Shown here: piece after piece, positions 1-13,167 of the stretch
Position numbering within the stretch: the stretch's first letter is position 1
How the letters are laid out: each line of letters begins with the position of its first letter
Source: Zygaena filipendulae
Lineage: Eukaryota; Arthropoda; Insecta; Lepidoptera; Zygaenidae
Direction: 5' to 3'
Assembly (NCBI GenBank): GCA_907165275.2
Contig: OU015650.1
Location: forward strand, 4,742,001-4,806,000
Length of the DNA: 64,000 bases
Position numbers and translations under genes: made by a program
The notes under the pieces: generated by a model
Told to the model about the DNA's origin: nothing
Database searches by the model: none
Seen by the model: the letters and a program-made list of their open reading frames with translations, nothing else

Positions 1-49
1 CTGACGGACTAATTAGAGTTTTGATTTTCAACATCCCCATTGAATGTAC

Positions 50-3000
50 CTGCGGCAAGGCACCCTTAACCAATTCCGGGATGTCGCTCGCTGTGAAACC
101 CAGTGCGGTCAGACCATTCTCGATCTTCATCGTGTCCATGTACTTCAGTATGGTGTCCGAGAGCAGTTCACCCGCATCTGCTTGTTTGGTTCTCGTTATA
201 TCGGCACCTGAAACAAAAAGATTTTAAGGCCTACAAATAGTTAATATATACCACAGAACAGTTAAAAATGTCATCGACTCAGTTTAGTGCGAAACTTTAT
301 GCAGTTTCACCCGCATTAATTTCAGAGTTCCCGCCTGAATTCCGGAACAAAAAGTACCCAATGTCCTTTTTTGTACACCTGTAAACGTGTATGCAAAATT
401 TTATGATGATCGGTTGAGCCGTTAGGGCGTGAAAGCGTAACCAACAAACAAGCTCACTTTCGCATTTAGGAATTAATAGTAGGATTTCAACCAATTTCAT
501 ACACAAAACCAAATTATATACCTACCTAAACCTTTCTCATGAATCACTCCTATTTATTGGTGATATCCGCATGAAAATTCGTTCAGTAGTTTTTGAGTTT
601 ATCGCGAACAGACAGACAGACAGACGCGGCGGAGGACTTTGTGTTATAACATGTAAGGAAGGATTACCTAGCAGCTGGGCAGCCTCGAGATGCTTGTCAG
701 GGTCGCTGACAGCGGTGAAGCGGAAGACCGCGGGTGCAGTGACCACCACTGACAGGCCGTGGGGGACCATCGCTTCTGTCCTGCACACATTAAAAGAAAC
801 GTCCATGTCTTGCAACTTGAGGTCATTTACGCGACAAACGACCTGTATCATCCGTAGACGCATTAAACAAAGCGGCATTCTTGCGTGTTTTTATTGAATA
901 ATGTTAACGTTAGGTAAATATAATAATATGTTTCTTTTTTTTTTGAGTCGGGACACGATAACTGAATAATGTCGTTCAATTACTGTCTCGTTCAACCCAA
1001 CATCCAGCATTCCCAGTACCCAGACATACAGGTAAGTCTATCTCGGAAGTGACGTGAAGTAACATGATCGAGGAACACGTCGACTTTAATTTACCAAAAA
1101 TCTTTCCTGTCTGGTACGTAACGAGAAAATCCGATGAAAAATGGAAAAGTAGTAAATTAGGATCTGACGGTAAACACAAGGTAAATACCTATGAGTAATC
1201 TCAGTACCGACCAACTTTAGAGTATTTAACCAACCGGAAAAACACGAGTAACGGACGTGTTACTTGTGAAGTTGTGATTGTAGTGCGTATTCTTTTTAGG
1301 GTTGCCACCCTTACTATATACATATATAATATATAGTATCGTACTATATTTAATTGTACATTACATTATGGAAAAATAATAAATAGAATAGAATAGAAGC
1401 GTGTTATATTAACTGTGACTGGTGCTCAGCACGGCGAATTTCAGAATGAAACGCATTCTCGGCAACAAAACGTCAACTGTCAAACTGGCAATAATTTGTT
1501 TTATTTTTTTTAAGTGGCAACCCAATTTTTTTAGTTATTATCCCATGGCCCATACGTATGCATTTGCTAAGTGTGCGTTACCTCGGCCTCCGGTTATTGT
1601 GGCAGACTTTTCGGCATCACGTTTCGTCTATGCCTTATGGCGTCTTCTGTCAGTAAATTAGTACATTAAGGGGCAGGGGGCAGGGGCATTCTGTCAGTTA
1701 ATTAGTACATTATGTACATTGAGGGAAGGAGCAATTAAAAATCATGAAAATTGCGTAATTCGCCCCATCCCCTCTCCTTGTCACAGGTGTCCATATTTAT
1801 CAGCCTCCCAAAATTGTTAAAATTAACATAACAGGTCAAAATTATTTTTATTTACATAATATTTTCCACATCCTTCCATCATTTTCCCCGCTGTCCCGGG
1901 CTACAACTATTTAAACCGGATATTTTTAGAGAGTGACATTTTTTCTTGCAACATGCTGAAATTTACAGAGGTAACCGCGTGTATAAAAACAATTGATATC
2001 AATTGGTAAGTATTTTTTTTTATAGCATCGCTTTAGTGAATAGCTGTTATGGTGTTACAGTAATTGTCTAAATAAATAAATTTGAGATAAGATAGAGTAC
2101 CTAAGTATAGCCTATAGATAATATTTTTATGATTTCGTTATACAGTTTATATAAGTTTCTCATTTCAATACTTTAAACGTTGTCATGTGGCATCACGTAA
2201 CTTAAAACACCTCCCACCCCTGTTCCTCAGTGTCACACTGCGTTGACCTCCGTTTCCGCTCCCCTTAAAGTGTGACGTAATTTATTAATGGCCCCCGAGG
2301 TGCTCACTGCTCACCCGTAGTCTTTGGGCACGAAGCCCTTCGCCTTCCCGGCGACAGAGTAGGCGAGCCCGTGGCAGAGGTGGCAGCCCGCGTTGCCGAT
2401 GCCCACGCCCGCCATGGTCGAGGCGAGGTGCATGCTCGAGCGCGCCTCGATGTCGTCCGGCCGGTACACGGCGCGCGAGAAGTACCTCTGTAACGTCTGC
2501 GAGAAACAACACACTATAGCAGTGGTGGGCAAAGTACGGCCCGCGAAAGGATTTAATCCGGCCCGCGGCGGTCCTTCGAAATGTATAGTAAGTAATTAAA
2601 TTTTGACGGTCGTGCATAGGTAAAGGGGCCAGCTAGACTAGTTAAATCGCGTAGATTTCAAAACAAAATGCATTTTTTCTATAATTTTGGCCCTCCTCCG
2701 AAACATAAAATTTCTGGCCCCGCATGAAAGCGTAACAGACAGAAAGACAAAGTTACTTCCGCATTTATAATATTAGTAGGGATTATTAAGAAGCGACACT
2801 TTCAGACCCTTGCCAAATTCATGCCTCCCCACATTGACTACGTCGCACCACGTAAGAGTTTTATTGCATCCTGTAGAACTCTATCGACACCTACGGAATT
2901 GGCTACTTAAAATTTTTTTTTAGTCCGTCGTGTAGATTAATAAAAAATATTGGACATGTATTTTTTCTTTTTTTACGTAAACAAAAATGAAGGCGATACA

Positions 3001-6000
3001 TTGAATTGAAATTTAGCGACATCACTACTCGGTGTAGTTTGTACGGTGCTTATACCGAATAATGACGTCACGAGTCCCTCTAAACTTTAATGCGGTTTAT
3101 CTATTTATATTTTGATTAATTTGAAAAAGCAGAAAATACGTGTCTATAATTTTTTTAAATTCTAACCGACGGACTAATTTGAATTTTCATTTTCATACCC
3201 CGGAAAATAGGTAAGTACCCAATTACAAAACTAATAAAAGTTTCTACAAATAACAACAAATAACATAGGTACCTGCAAACAGAATCGTGCCCACACGTCG
3301 GATATTGGGTTGCTGCCTTGATACGCCGGCCTGAGCGCCGGATTCGGCGGCGCCGGCCCTCGTTCCGTGTACGGGATGGCGGTGAAGCTCTCCAAGGCGT
3401 GACAGAACACATCGAAACCGGAGTAGTTGGCCACCTTTTCGGGCAAGCTCAACGTGTGCAGGGGGTCGATTATAGCCAGGCCGGGCCGCAGGGCGGCGTG
3501 CGAAATGCCGGTTTTGACGCCCAACTCCTCGAAGTCGAAAACACACACGCCCGTCGTCTCACTGCCCGTCCCGCTGGTTGTTGGTACTGAAACAAATAAC
3601 ATTGTAACAATTGGCTACTTGACAAAAATTTTTTTTAGTCCGTCTTGTAGATTAGTAAAAAATATTGGACACGTATTTTTTCATTTTTTACGTAATCAAA
3701 AAATAACGGCGATAAATTGAGTCGAAATTTCGCGTGACGTCACAACCCCGTGCAGTTTGTATGGGGCTTATAATGAATATTGACGTCACGAGTCCCCCAC
3801 CCTTAACTTTAATGCGCTTTATCTATGTTTATTTTCATTAATTTGAAAAAGCAAAAAATACGTGTCTATTATTTTTTTATTTTCTAACTGACGGACTAAA
3901 TAGAATTTTGATTTTCATACCCTGGAGAATACCCAATTGTGTTTGAATTACCATGTTAGGTAAGGTATATTTCGAATTGCATGTGATATATATGTATGTA
4001 TAGAGAGAAGAATTTTATTTGTTTGCAAAAATAATATACAAGAACATAGTGTAGTATAAAATAATAATGTTGGTTTGCAACCGTTAATAACAAACAAAAG
4101 TTTAATAATAAACATTACAGTTTAAGCTATGAGGAACTTAACGAAGTTTATGGCAAATACCTCTAATGTCTAAAATAGGTCTAGCCCACGGACCTGTATA
4201 TATGTCTGTGGTCTAGTCTGTATAATAGTAGATATATAAGTCTACTAGCTGTCCCGCGCGGTTCCACCCGCGATAATTTCGAAGTTCCCGCGGAATCATT
4301 CTATACAAACTTTGCAACCCCTTTTCATCCCCTTAGTGGTTCAATTTTCAAAAATCCCTTCTTATCGGATGCTGACGTCATACAAAGAACACACCCTCCA
4401 AATTTCAGGTCTCTAAGATCAGCGGTTTAGGCTGGGCGTTGATCCATCAGTTATTATTATTATTATTATTCAGGACAAAGCATTAATATTGTTATTTTGA
4501 TCTCTTACTAGCAATCATAGGTTTTAATTGAGTTTCAACAAGTTTTCCTTTGCCTACAGGCGCGTTCACATAGTCCAGAAAATCAGCGTCGGGATCCGAG
4601 TAGTATAAGTTGGCAGCTTTGCATGTGTCCATTACAGAACCTCCCCCGACTGCTAGGAAACTATCAAATTTACCATTTTTTGCAAACTCTATTGCTTCCT
4701 TGAAACTGTAGAGAAAAAATTACATTAGTTAGTAGCAATTATTATCAAAAAAAAACTTCCAACTGACTTGAAAACGCCAACTTTTATAATGGGCATGATG
4801 ACTTAATTTAAATTTTCGTCCGTCTTGTAGATTAATAAAAAATACTGGACAGGTATTTGTCCTTTTTTACGTAATCAAAAAATTACAGCGATACGTTGAG
4901 TTAGAATTCCGTGTGACGTCACACTTAGCTTCACTTTATTTAGGTTACGACGTCGCGACCTCCCACTCCTAAACTTTAATGCATTTTATCTTAGTACTTT
5001 TTCAATAATTCGAAAAAGCAAAAACTACTTATCTTTTATGTTTTTATTATCTAACTGACGGACTAAACAGAATTTTGATTTTAATACGTTTTCATCATGC
5101 CCATTAAGGTATACCTAGGTACCTTTTATCAGTAGGCTCCACACGAACTTTGTCATAGACTTTGTAATTAATTCCATTGCGTGTCAGCGAGTTAAGGACC
5201 GCTTTCATTGGTGTTAACTTGGCAACATTTGAATCTGTGATGACTCCAACATTCTTTGCATTGATGTTAACCAAATCCATTCCCACCTCCCTGGTCACAC
5301 CCAACCCGTAACGGACAGTGGAACATTTTATCTGAAATTAATAAGGGTCCATCGTCGAATTATCTCAACAACAGCTATATTATAACAACACGATTATAGC
5401 GAGACAAAAAAAAATCTTGTTTTATGTGTTTATATTGTTAGTGCTGTAGGTACATATAAGTCACCTCACATGCACACAGTGACTTCGCCTAGTTCAAAGA
5501 GACAATAATTATGTTCTTGTCAAAAAGTACTGGGAATTTGATATTCATCCAAAACTGTTTTGACTTCTAAGCAAGCCCCTTTCGAAATAGGTAATACACT
5601 TAAGCCAATGAATAATTCAATCATCAAAACCTTTTTAACTGACTTCATTAGATGTATTTTTAGGAATGGACTTCAGTTCTCGACGCGAGTTCTCTTTTGT
5701 CTTCTATCGACTGAAAAAGGAGTGCCTCAAAGTGGTAAGTAATTTCAGTTTTGGAAATATAAAAAGTCGGCCGAAGCCATCTCAAATGAAAACAGTGGTT
5801 GTCCGAAAGCATTTGTCGAGTTTATGGTCAGAAATTTGGTCATAATGGTAGCCCTGTGTGGTGCGTTGTCGCGGTTCAAAATCCAAGAGTTTTCTTTCTA
5901 CAGATCTAGCCTTTTTGAGGAATTTGCTCTCGCAAGAGCTGCATTACGATTTGATAAAACTTTTTACGTACCTTCTGGCAAGATACCTGAGTGCACAATG

Positions 6001-7499
6001 CGATAATCGAATTAAGTTATCAAGTTTATCAAGAAAGAAAATTGATAAAATATAAAAAGTGTTTGAGATATTGAAACCCTTCTGGATCTTAATATGTAAT
6101 AAACTATTTACAGCTAAGTATACATGCAGTGCAGTATTAAATATGGATATTTATTTGATACTGGCTGTCCCCCGTGGCTTCACCCACGGTAATTTCGGAG
6201 TTCCCGCGGGAATTTCTGGATAAGAATTACCCTATGTAACTTAGGACTACTTTTTTATATCCTATAAAAGAAAGAATCTTCAAAATCAGTTCAGAAGATC
6301 CAGAGATTACCCTTTACAATGTTACAAAATCACAAACTTTACCTCTTTATATTATTAGTAAGTAAGATAAATTTATATTACGTTCAATGTCATAAATGCG
6401 GAAATTTTAATAATTGCCAGGAATCATTAAAACAATCATCAACAAAGCCAATCAAGGTAATAAATTCTTCACATTATTTTTTTTCTTTTATTTAACTCTA
6501 TAAATGAGATGCAGAGCACTCTAACATTCTAGTGAGGTTGAGTTCGAAATGGGCTTTGGGCGAAACAACTTTGTGTATGCAAAATCATTATTATGCTGTG
6601 AGCAATATGGTTCATTTGGACGCATTCAGTGACATTAGGAAGTCGCTGGGCTTCCTTAAGGAGCTGGGTTGGCATGAATAGAAATATTCTCACCACGCAC
6701 GAAATAGGCTCTCAAACATTGAGTTGCGGAAACCAGCCTGCTAACAAATAAGAAACAAATAACGAATAGGGTTCAGAGCCGGGAAATCTCTGCCTCGAAA
6801 TTATTGAGAATATCTGGTTCCTTTGACCGAATTCAAAGACAGAGATTTCCCAGTTCTGAACCCTAGTGGGCAATGAAAATCTAACCTGGCACCATATTAT
6901 ACTATAGGGTAAAAGTAAAATAAGTTTTTGTAACATGTTGATATTGAGAAATCTGTATAATATGTTATTTTAATGATAGCAAGCCCTGGCTACATAGAAC
7001 ATACTTCAAAAGCGTAATCCTTGGCAGGAGCTGAATGTGAAACTTGAAAGTTGCCTCGGTAGCTGTGTGCTGGACATTGGCATCTAAAACAGTTCAAAGT
7101 CAATTGATAGAAACACAGTCATAGCATAGTCCATTTAAGAGTTTCAACTACTTATACCCTTGTGTAATAGTTAGTACCTAGTTGAAACTCTCAATTTAAA
7201 TATTTACATGCTCCTGGAATTATTAGTACTGAAAATGTCCTCAAAATGTCCAATTACAGGTTCCTAAGCATCCGTAAAAGATTATGAATTAGGATAAGAA
7301 CATGTCATTTGTATTTTAAATTCAATTAGGTATAAAATTTCTAAATATTAATTACTTATGTATTTTTGTTACTTGTTACATGAGAGAACCTTGAAAAGCG
7401 CAATGACATTTTTTAAGTATCTAAAAAAAATTCAGGAAGTACTCACGAAGCCAAGTTTATAGTTCTAAAAAGATCAAATACTCTTTTACGCGACACCAT
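50..7499 (-). CDS. ADHFE1: Hydroxyacid-oxoacid transhydrogenase (iron-containing alcohol dehydrogenase family), 3' end missing
   Basis: In animals this mitochondrial enzyme oxidises 4-hydroxybutyrate with 2-oxoglutarate as acceptor (family knowledge; T3dh in Drosophila). Eight coding exons on the minus strand: 7447-7499, 7005-7083, 5123-5331, 4509-4705, 3273-3586, 2315-2496, 668-780 and 50-207. All junctions are GT-AG, phases agree, and they sum to 1305 nt (435 codons). The protein starts [18 protein letters not shown], a basic amphipathic presequence suited to mitochondrial import. Visible motifs are GGGSVMD (134-140), TTSGTGSE (182-189), [12 protein letters not shown] (235-246), HLCHG (323-327) and VPHGLSV (350-356). 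By analogy with iron alcohol dehydrogenases the metal ligands should be D238, H242, H326 and H352. The last exon seen ends GALPQ at a donor (48-49), so roughly 30 C-terminal residues lie outside the window. Introns carry MITE copies A, B and C. Identity is near certain from co-linearity with animal ADHFE1. Confidence 0.95.
300..487 (+). repeat. Lepidopteran CCCGCGG-type interspersed repeat
   Basis: Family word order: TTTCACCCGC, AATTTCGGAGTTCCCG, GGAATTCCGGGA, AAAAGTACCCTATGTCC, GTGTATGCAAAATTT, GATCGGTTGAG, GTGAAAGCGTAAC, TTTCGCATTTATAATATTAG. Probably a SINE or a LINE-derived tail. This copy is nearly full length, in the ADHFE1 intron between 207 and 668. Confidence 0.7.
2897..3224 (+). mobile_element. 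MITE family M1, copy A
   Basis: Family hallmarks: subterminal AGTCCGTC..TGTAGATTA on one side and CTAACTGACGGACTA on the other, a TTTAATGCG..TTTATCTA segment, and TGACGTCA palindromes. This copy has one clean TGACGTCAC. It ends 48 bp from ADHFE1 exon 5 (3273-3586). Confidence 0.8.
3609..3938 (+). mobile_element. MITE family M1, copy B
   Basis: Same orientation as copy A, on the other side of ADHFE1 exon 5. Contains TGACGTCAC twice. It begins 22 bp from the exon acceptor, so the likely branch point of that intron falls in or at the edge of the MITE. Confidence 0.82.
4245..4445 (+). repeat. CCCGCGG-type repeat
   Basis: Starts TACTAGCTGTCCCGCGCGGT; the tail diverges into another sequence and an ATT microsatellite (4450-4469). 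Confidence 0.65.
4788..5105 (+). mobile_element. MITE family M1, copy C
   Basis: Ends are AATGGGCATGATGA on both sides as inverted repeats. Contains TGACGTCAC. It stops 17 bp from the donor side of ADHFE1 exon 3 (5123-5331). Confidence 0.85.
6163..6360 (+). repeat. CCCGCGG-type repeat
   Basis: Starts CTGGCTGTCCCCCGTGGCTT and ends ACCTCTTTATATTATTAGTA. ADHFE1 intron 2. Confidence 0.7.
6768..6864. repeat. 97-bp foldback repeat
   Basis: Arms of 25 bp beginning AGGGTTCAGAGCCGGGAAAT pair with the right end (two mismatches) around a 47-nt centre. It lies in ADHFE1 intron 2. Confidence 0.65.
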
Positions 7500-7846
7500 G
7501 TTATGTTTTACTGGCCAATGCCAAACTAATAAGTGCGTTCGAACTCACTTCTCTTGCTTTTTGAATGTGACTGCTGTTTAGGACATAGGTACTTGTTTTG
7601 TTACATAATTTTATTTATCAGTAATAAACGATACCTCTGAGTTGCCAAGAAGATAATAATAATTAATATTTATCACTTTATTATCATAGCTATTTACCAA
7701 ATACTAATAAAATCCAAAACAAACAAATGTCATTACTCATTTGACATTTCTGATTTCTTTCGCTCGATACAGATAATATAGTACTATGCTCGAGAGCTGT
7801 CACAGACAAGTAAGGAGATAGGTACTACTCGATTGTCAAGTGTCAC
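7500..7846 (-). promoter_or_regulatory. Presumed ADHFE1 5' UTR and promoter
   Basis: Sequence between the ADHFE1 ATG and the Harbinger MITE. No convincing TATA or initiator stands out, so the assignment is by position only. Confidence 0.4.
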
Positions 7847-7849
7847 TAA

Positions 7850-8216
7850 TGGCCGGTTTACACTTCCATAAGTAGGCAGGTAAGTAGTAAGTCTGTAAGT
7901 AAGTAAAAAACTACGTGTTGGCCGGTTTACACTTTCATACGTAGTAAGTAAGTAAGTTCAGCTAGCTAACCATCTTACTTAATCGAAAAGTACAGCAACG
8001 TCCAAACGGTGAGCATCCATAAGTAAGTAAGTTCAACAATACATTTCTTCACCTTACTTACTTGCCTGCCGCCGTCCAGTCATAAGTTGGCGGGGAGCGG
8101 GAGATGAAGCGGGCGGGTGTACGCGCTACTGTCCTGTCCAAAAAATAGATGTGGTTTCTATCCTGCGACAAGTTACTACATATTGCCGGCCGGCGTCCAC
8201 AAGTGTAAACCGACCA
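7850..8216. mobile_element. Harbinger-type MITE upstream of ADHFE1
   Basis: 367 bp with 16-bp inverted ends TGGCCGGTTTACACTT (one mismatch) and a TAA duplication at 7847-7849 and 8217-8219, the pattern of PIF/Harbinger elements. The left end is repeated internally at 7919. The interior has GTAAGTAAGT runs and a GC-rich patch. It sits about 350 bp upstream of the ADHFE1 start. Confidence 0.75.
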
Positions 8217-8489
8217 TAACTCACTATCGAAAAAACAATACTCTCTACCAGCTCTACTAACGCTCCACTAAATTGTTCACTAGGAACATTGCCTGGTGGA
8301 GTGGATAAAAATATTCATGCTGTCGCGGTGATAATATGCAATGCGCGAACGTCACGCGCCATCCGCCGGCCCCGCCCAATTTCTTTCTTGTCGCAACGTC
8401 TTGATTATTGCGGATGCAGATGCCAGATGTCCAAATCAATGCAGAAGCTCCGCATTTGCGGATGCGGATGCGAATATTCGTAACATCTC

Positions 8490-8815
8490 CATCTATACAT
8501 ATAAATAAAAAAGTAAATAAATAAAAAGTGTCTGTTTGTAATTCCAAATTAACAGGCTTTCACTAAATGCATAATTGCATATGAAAGTATAATTAAACAA
8601 TATTTACGTAAAAAAAAGGTTTTTCGTTTAAGTTTTGTCTGACTGTCAGTATGTTGCGGCTAATCTTTGAAACAGTTGGACTGATTTTTGGGACTTTAAC
8701 TGGCAGATAGTTTATGTTATAAGGAGTTACTTAGGCTACTTCTATTTTAGAAAAAATAAGGTTCCTGCGAGAATTCCGAAACTCACGCAGGTGAAACCGC
8801 GGGGCGCAGCTAGTT
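8490..8815 (-). repeat. CCCGCGG-type repeat
   Basis: Reverse copy ending GTGAAACCGCGGGGCGCAGC TAGTT, 5' part diverged. Upstream of ADHFE1. Confidence 0.65.
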
Positions 8816-10190
8816 AAAAATAAAACTATAGTTTAAAGACATCAAAATTGATGTATTAATTTTCCCATACAGACTCTCATTCACATTTATAATAGAAAAA
8901 AAGTTCTATTACAACTACAAAATACAATAATATAAACTACAAAAGTTAAAACATCTTACATATGACGGTATTATTTGGTTACATAAGTTACTAAATAATA
9001 AAATAAACTACTAAAATGGCATTTTATATATTCCATCACGCTTTTTAGGCTATGCATAATAGCACTATAATAAAAGTATGATATTTTGTACCTTAACATA
9101 AAATAAATAAGGTTCCATATTATTAAAGCAAGACAATAATATTTTTAGTACCATTTACCTCTAGTAATTCTCGGATTTCTTGAAAATCATCTAAAAGTTT
9201 CAAGTAAGATACATATATACCTACCTACTGTTAGAATATAGCTACATTATTTACACTATCGGACAATAATAATACAGGTGTCATTGTAAAATTGTAAAAA
9301 TCGTTATTTTGTAAATTCACGGTAGTATTGTAAAACACCGAGGCGTAAAAACGCGTTGTGTTAGTTGCCCTTACATGTGAAATGGGTACCATTTGACCCT
9401 GCCGAGGTCACATTGCACTCCTAAGCTAACCTAGCGTGTCGGGGTACACATACATAATTACCTCGGCAACTCCAATCGTTTACAATCTTTTTAAACGGTT
9501 TTAACGATTTTACGGTGACATAGGTAATTCGTTCGAAGCGTAGGTACGTCAATGAGTTCGTAAAATTTCTCATATTTTCTCAGCAATACATAAATTATGT
9601 AGGTATCAATACAATAAATCAATAAGCTTTAGTGAAGAATTTGTTTTCTCAATAAATCAATTACGTAGGTATTTAAGAATAAAACATTTTCTTTTTTACA
9701 ATTCACTTATATTACTAAATGTATGGCATCGCATCCGGTTTTGTAGGTAACTTGTATGTCTGTGGCAATAAAAAATAGTAATACGTGGTAATACTTAGTT
9801 ACAATGTTATACTTAATAGATATTAACATAATGTGTAAAATCGTTACATAATATACAATAAAATTAATTGGGAATGTGTGTATGATAAATGAGTAAATTG
9901 AGCTGTTTTGAAATAGGCATAAAAATACTGTGCCTGATAGTCATATACAGTGTGTAACAGAAAGTTGAAATAACAAAGGGCATACGCATGAAGTGAGTCT
10001 CCTTCTTTATTGAATAGTCGTCTAATACTATATTAAACTTCAATTTAAAAACCTTACCTGAAGTTAATCGACTATCCTATTTCATCGACAATAACCTCGA
10101 AAACTTTGACAACACCGATGTTCAGAACTGTAAAGTGCGCGATTCGAAAACGTATCTCAAATTGAATAAATTTATGCCGATAAGTTCTTA

Positions 10191-10521
10191 AATGGGGATG
10201 TGGACTACTTTTGAAAATCAAAATTCTAATTAGTCCGTCAGTTAGAAAAGAAAAAAACAAAAGACACGTATTTTTTGCTTTTTTAAATAAATTAAAATAT
10301 ACAGAAATAAAGCGCATTAAAGTTTAGGGTGAGGGGGTCGTGACGTCACTTACCGCTAAAACCGCCATACAAACTGTCAGAATAGTGACGTCACGCGGAA
10401 TTTCAACTCAATATATCGCCGTTATTTTTCGATTACGTAAAAAAAGAAAAAAATCGTGTTCAATATTTTTTAATAATCTACAAGACGGATTAAAAAATAA
10501 AAATTAGTCAACATGCCCATT
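10191..10521 (-). mobile_element. MITE family M1, copy D
   Basis: Reverse orientation. Ends AATGGGGATGTGGAC and AATGGGCATGTTGAC (inverted). Two TGACGTCAC sites. Intergenic between ADHFE1 and ASAP. Confidence 0.83.
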
Positions 10522-12667
10522 GTTAAATACTTTACCTTCGTGCTTACACGTTGTATAATGTTCACGTAAAAACTACTTAGGTTTTCATTATTTGTTGAGA
10601 ATACTAATGAACCGAAATTACTGTAATTATTAAGATAACGGGTGTTATAATGTCCCTTTGATTTATTAGTTATTGTTGTTGTTGTTGACGCTACATTGTC
10701 ATGTTTTACGTGTTATTTAAACTTTAACCGACTACTAAAAAGGAGACGTATTTAAAGTTTTATATAATTCTTATAAGTAGAGAGTTTGATTAATAAATTG
10801 TCGGAAACATTAAACTTTTAACACTTATCAACAAGATTGAGGATATTCCAATGCAAATGAGGGCATAGATCGAGCAAATTCACATAGTTTGCAACAAGTT
10901 GGTTAGTAAATATAAAAATCTCACTTTTAAGTTATTGTCAAAAGGTTGATTTTACTATGAGCACTTAAAACAGGTTTTAAGAAAGGATCTCTTTTAGATA
11001 TCTTAATAATAAAAAACTTTGTGCGAAATTGTTGGTTGATTAAAAAAAATACATATATAAAAAATACAAATATCAATAAACAATTAATTTTTGCGCATTA
11101 GACGTCTTCTCATATCGTACTCGACCTATGTCCTCAATATATTCTCAAATTACGATGACATTCTACAGACAGCATGCACCAACAAACTAAGACACCTCAA
11201 TATGATCTACACGAACATACCTCAATGGTCCGATAGTTACTCATATAGAATACATTTAACAATATACTTCTGACTACAGATCACATATTATTTGGCAAAT
11301 CGCTATCATACGAGTGTCACAATCATCTCGAAAGTAGGCAACACATCACACAAGACCACATCCTATAACATTAAAATTCACCTAATTTAATTCCTGACGT
11401 TAGGTATATTGTACGAATTTTAACGATGTACGAAGATTTGTAGCGCCTTTAACGTTTTTATAAGTGAGCAATGTTATATGTATATTATATTTTTTTTCTA
11501 AGAACTACTTTGCACAAGTGACAAATATAATATAGCCATGTAGAGCAAAATATGTACATTTTAGATTTTTAAAATTTACTTTTAATACTTAATTTTTTTT
11601 ATTTATTTACATATTATACAAGAAAAAAGAAGATTTTTGCTTTTTTTTTTCAGACATAAAATTTATCATTGCTTCCATAAATTAATCAAATCTTCAAATC
11701 AACTTTTGAATTGGAACTCCTATGCGTGCACAGGCAAGCCCTAAAACGCTAGACTATACAAATTATAATAGATGACAAATTCATTTAGAAAATATTTATT
11801 TTGTGGTTGATATTATTTACAATGCGTAAAAAATTGTTTTAATTAAGAATAAATAAATCCATTTTAAAATCGGGACGGTTGATTATCGACTAGTCTCAGA
11901 AAATTGGTGTTTCAAACTAAGTTTTGCCAAAAACGTAAGTATGTATAAAAAGACTTTTTATATAATATTATTCTAGACACATTACATAATTTATAAATAT
12001 TTTGAGCATGAAATCCAAATATTTATACTTCTGAAACTGGTTAACACGCAAATGTCCTGAGCGTGACGTGAAACTTTAAGCTTCTTCAAGCTTACTGTAT
12101 TTAGGTCAATTTGTGATGTGTTTTCTTCCAAAACTTTTATTTCTATAAAATTTTAATAAAAATTCGTGATTTAGAATAAAATTAGCTGTAATTTTATATT
12201 GTCTACTTTGTAATATTATATTACACAATACAACTATGTAGATTCTCCAAAATTGGAATGGATAAAATTTATGAGTATGAAAATTGTATAAAAACAATAT
12301 AATTATACAATGTGGAGTTACTCAGTTATACATATAAGTGATAACCACGAGACAACAATATGCACTTGCAACAATAGTGATAAAATTTATCAGTGATAGA
12401 TTAAAGGCCTGATAATGATTAATGACTATAGAGAGATTAATAGATCGTCAACTGCAACATCACAAAGAAGCAACCACTTCTCGGATTTAATTAACGGATA
12501 AAATATTAAACTTAATAATAGTTCTATAAAAATTAGTTGTATAATAAAATATAAGCTCATAGCCTTCATAACGAACTTTTAGGCCATATATTTACAACGA
12601 CTTCGAAAAGCATGCAGCATTAATTTTTTGGTGTTATCAAATAGTGTTAATATTTCACACATTTTCA

Positions 12668-12978
12668 ATCTATACTATAATAAAAGAGTAGAATCCGCAA
12701 TTCTGTACATTGAATATTTGTACCTAAAATTGAGAGGGGTGGTAAAAGAAGAGTAACCAAGCACAAAAAAAAGTTTTTAAAATTATTTTCTGTCTGTCTG
12801 TCTGTTCGCGATAATCTCCGAATCTACTGAACAGATTGCGTCATCATGCGGTTTTCACAGGTAGATTAAGCTTAGCCTGGAGCTACATATAGGCTTTGTT
12901 TCATTAAAATCGGATGTCGGGAAAAAGTTGTTGTATAAAAACCTTTCCCGCGGGTGAAACCGCAGGGCACAGCTAGTA
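12668..12978 (-). repeat. CCCGCGG-type repeat, TCTGTCTG subfamily
   Basis: Reads CTATACTATAATAAAAGAGT, CTGTACATTGAATATT, a TCTG run, GCGGTTTTCACAGGTAGATT, ends GGGCACAGCTAGTAAT. A close relative is at 52383-52905. In the presumed ASAP downstream region. Confidence 0.7.
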
Positions 12979-13161
12979 ATTGTATAAGAGCGATCGTCAG
13001 AGATAGTTTTCATACGGATTTTAAATGTTATTATCATACAATGCAGCTGTTTTTTTTAAATTTTATAATATTGGTTAAAAAAATATTATAAATTTAATAT
13101 TTAAAAAAATCGTATTATATTTACGCTAATACAAAATACGAATATTTATGCAGATACCTAT

Positions 13162-13167
13162 TTTATT
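13162..13167 (-). terminator. Candidate polyadenylation signal for ASAP
   Basis: An AATAAA hexamer on the minus strand lies about 265 nt beyond the ASAP stop codon. The sequence is AT-rich, so chance hexamers are common and a longer 3' UTR is possible. Confidence 0.3.

Noticed and set aside
5560..6055. Three overlapping 60-65-codon frames in ADHFE1 intron 2
   Set aside because: No recognisable motif or supporting splice structure; may be decayed repeat.
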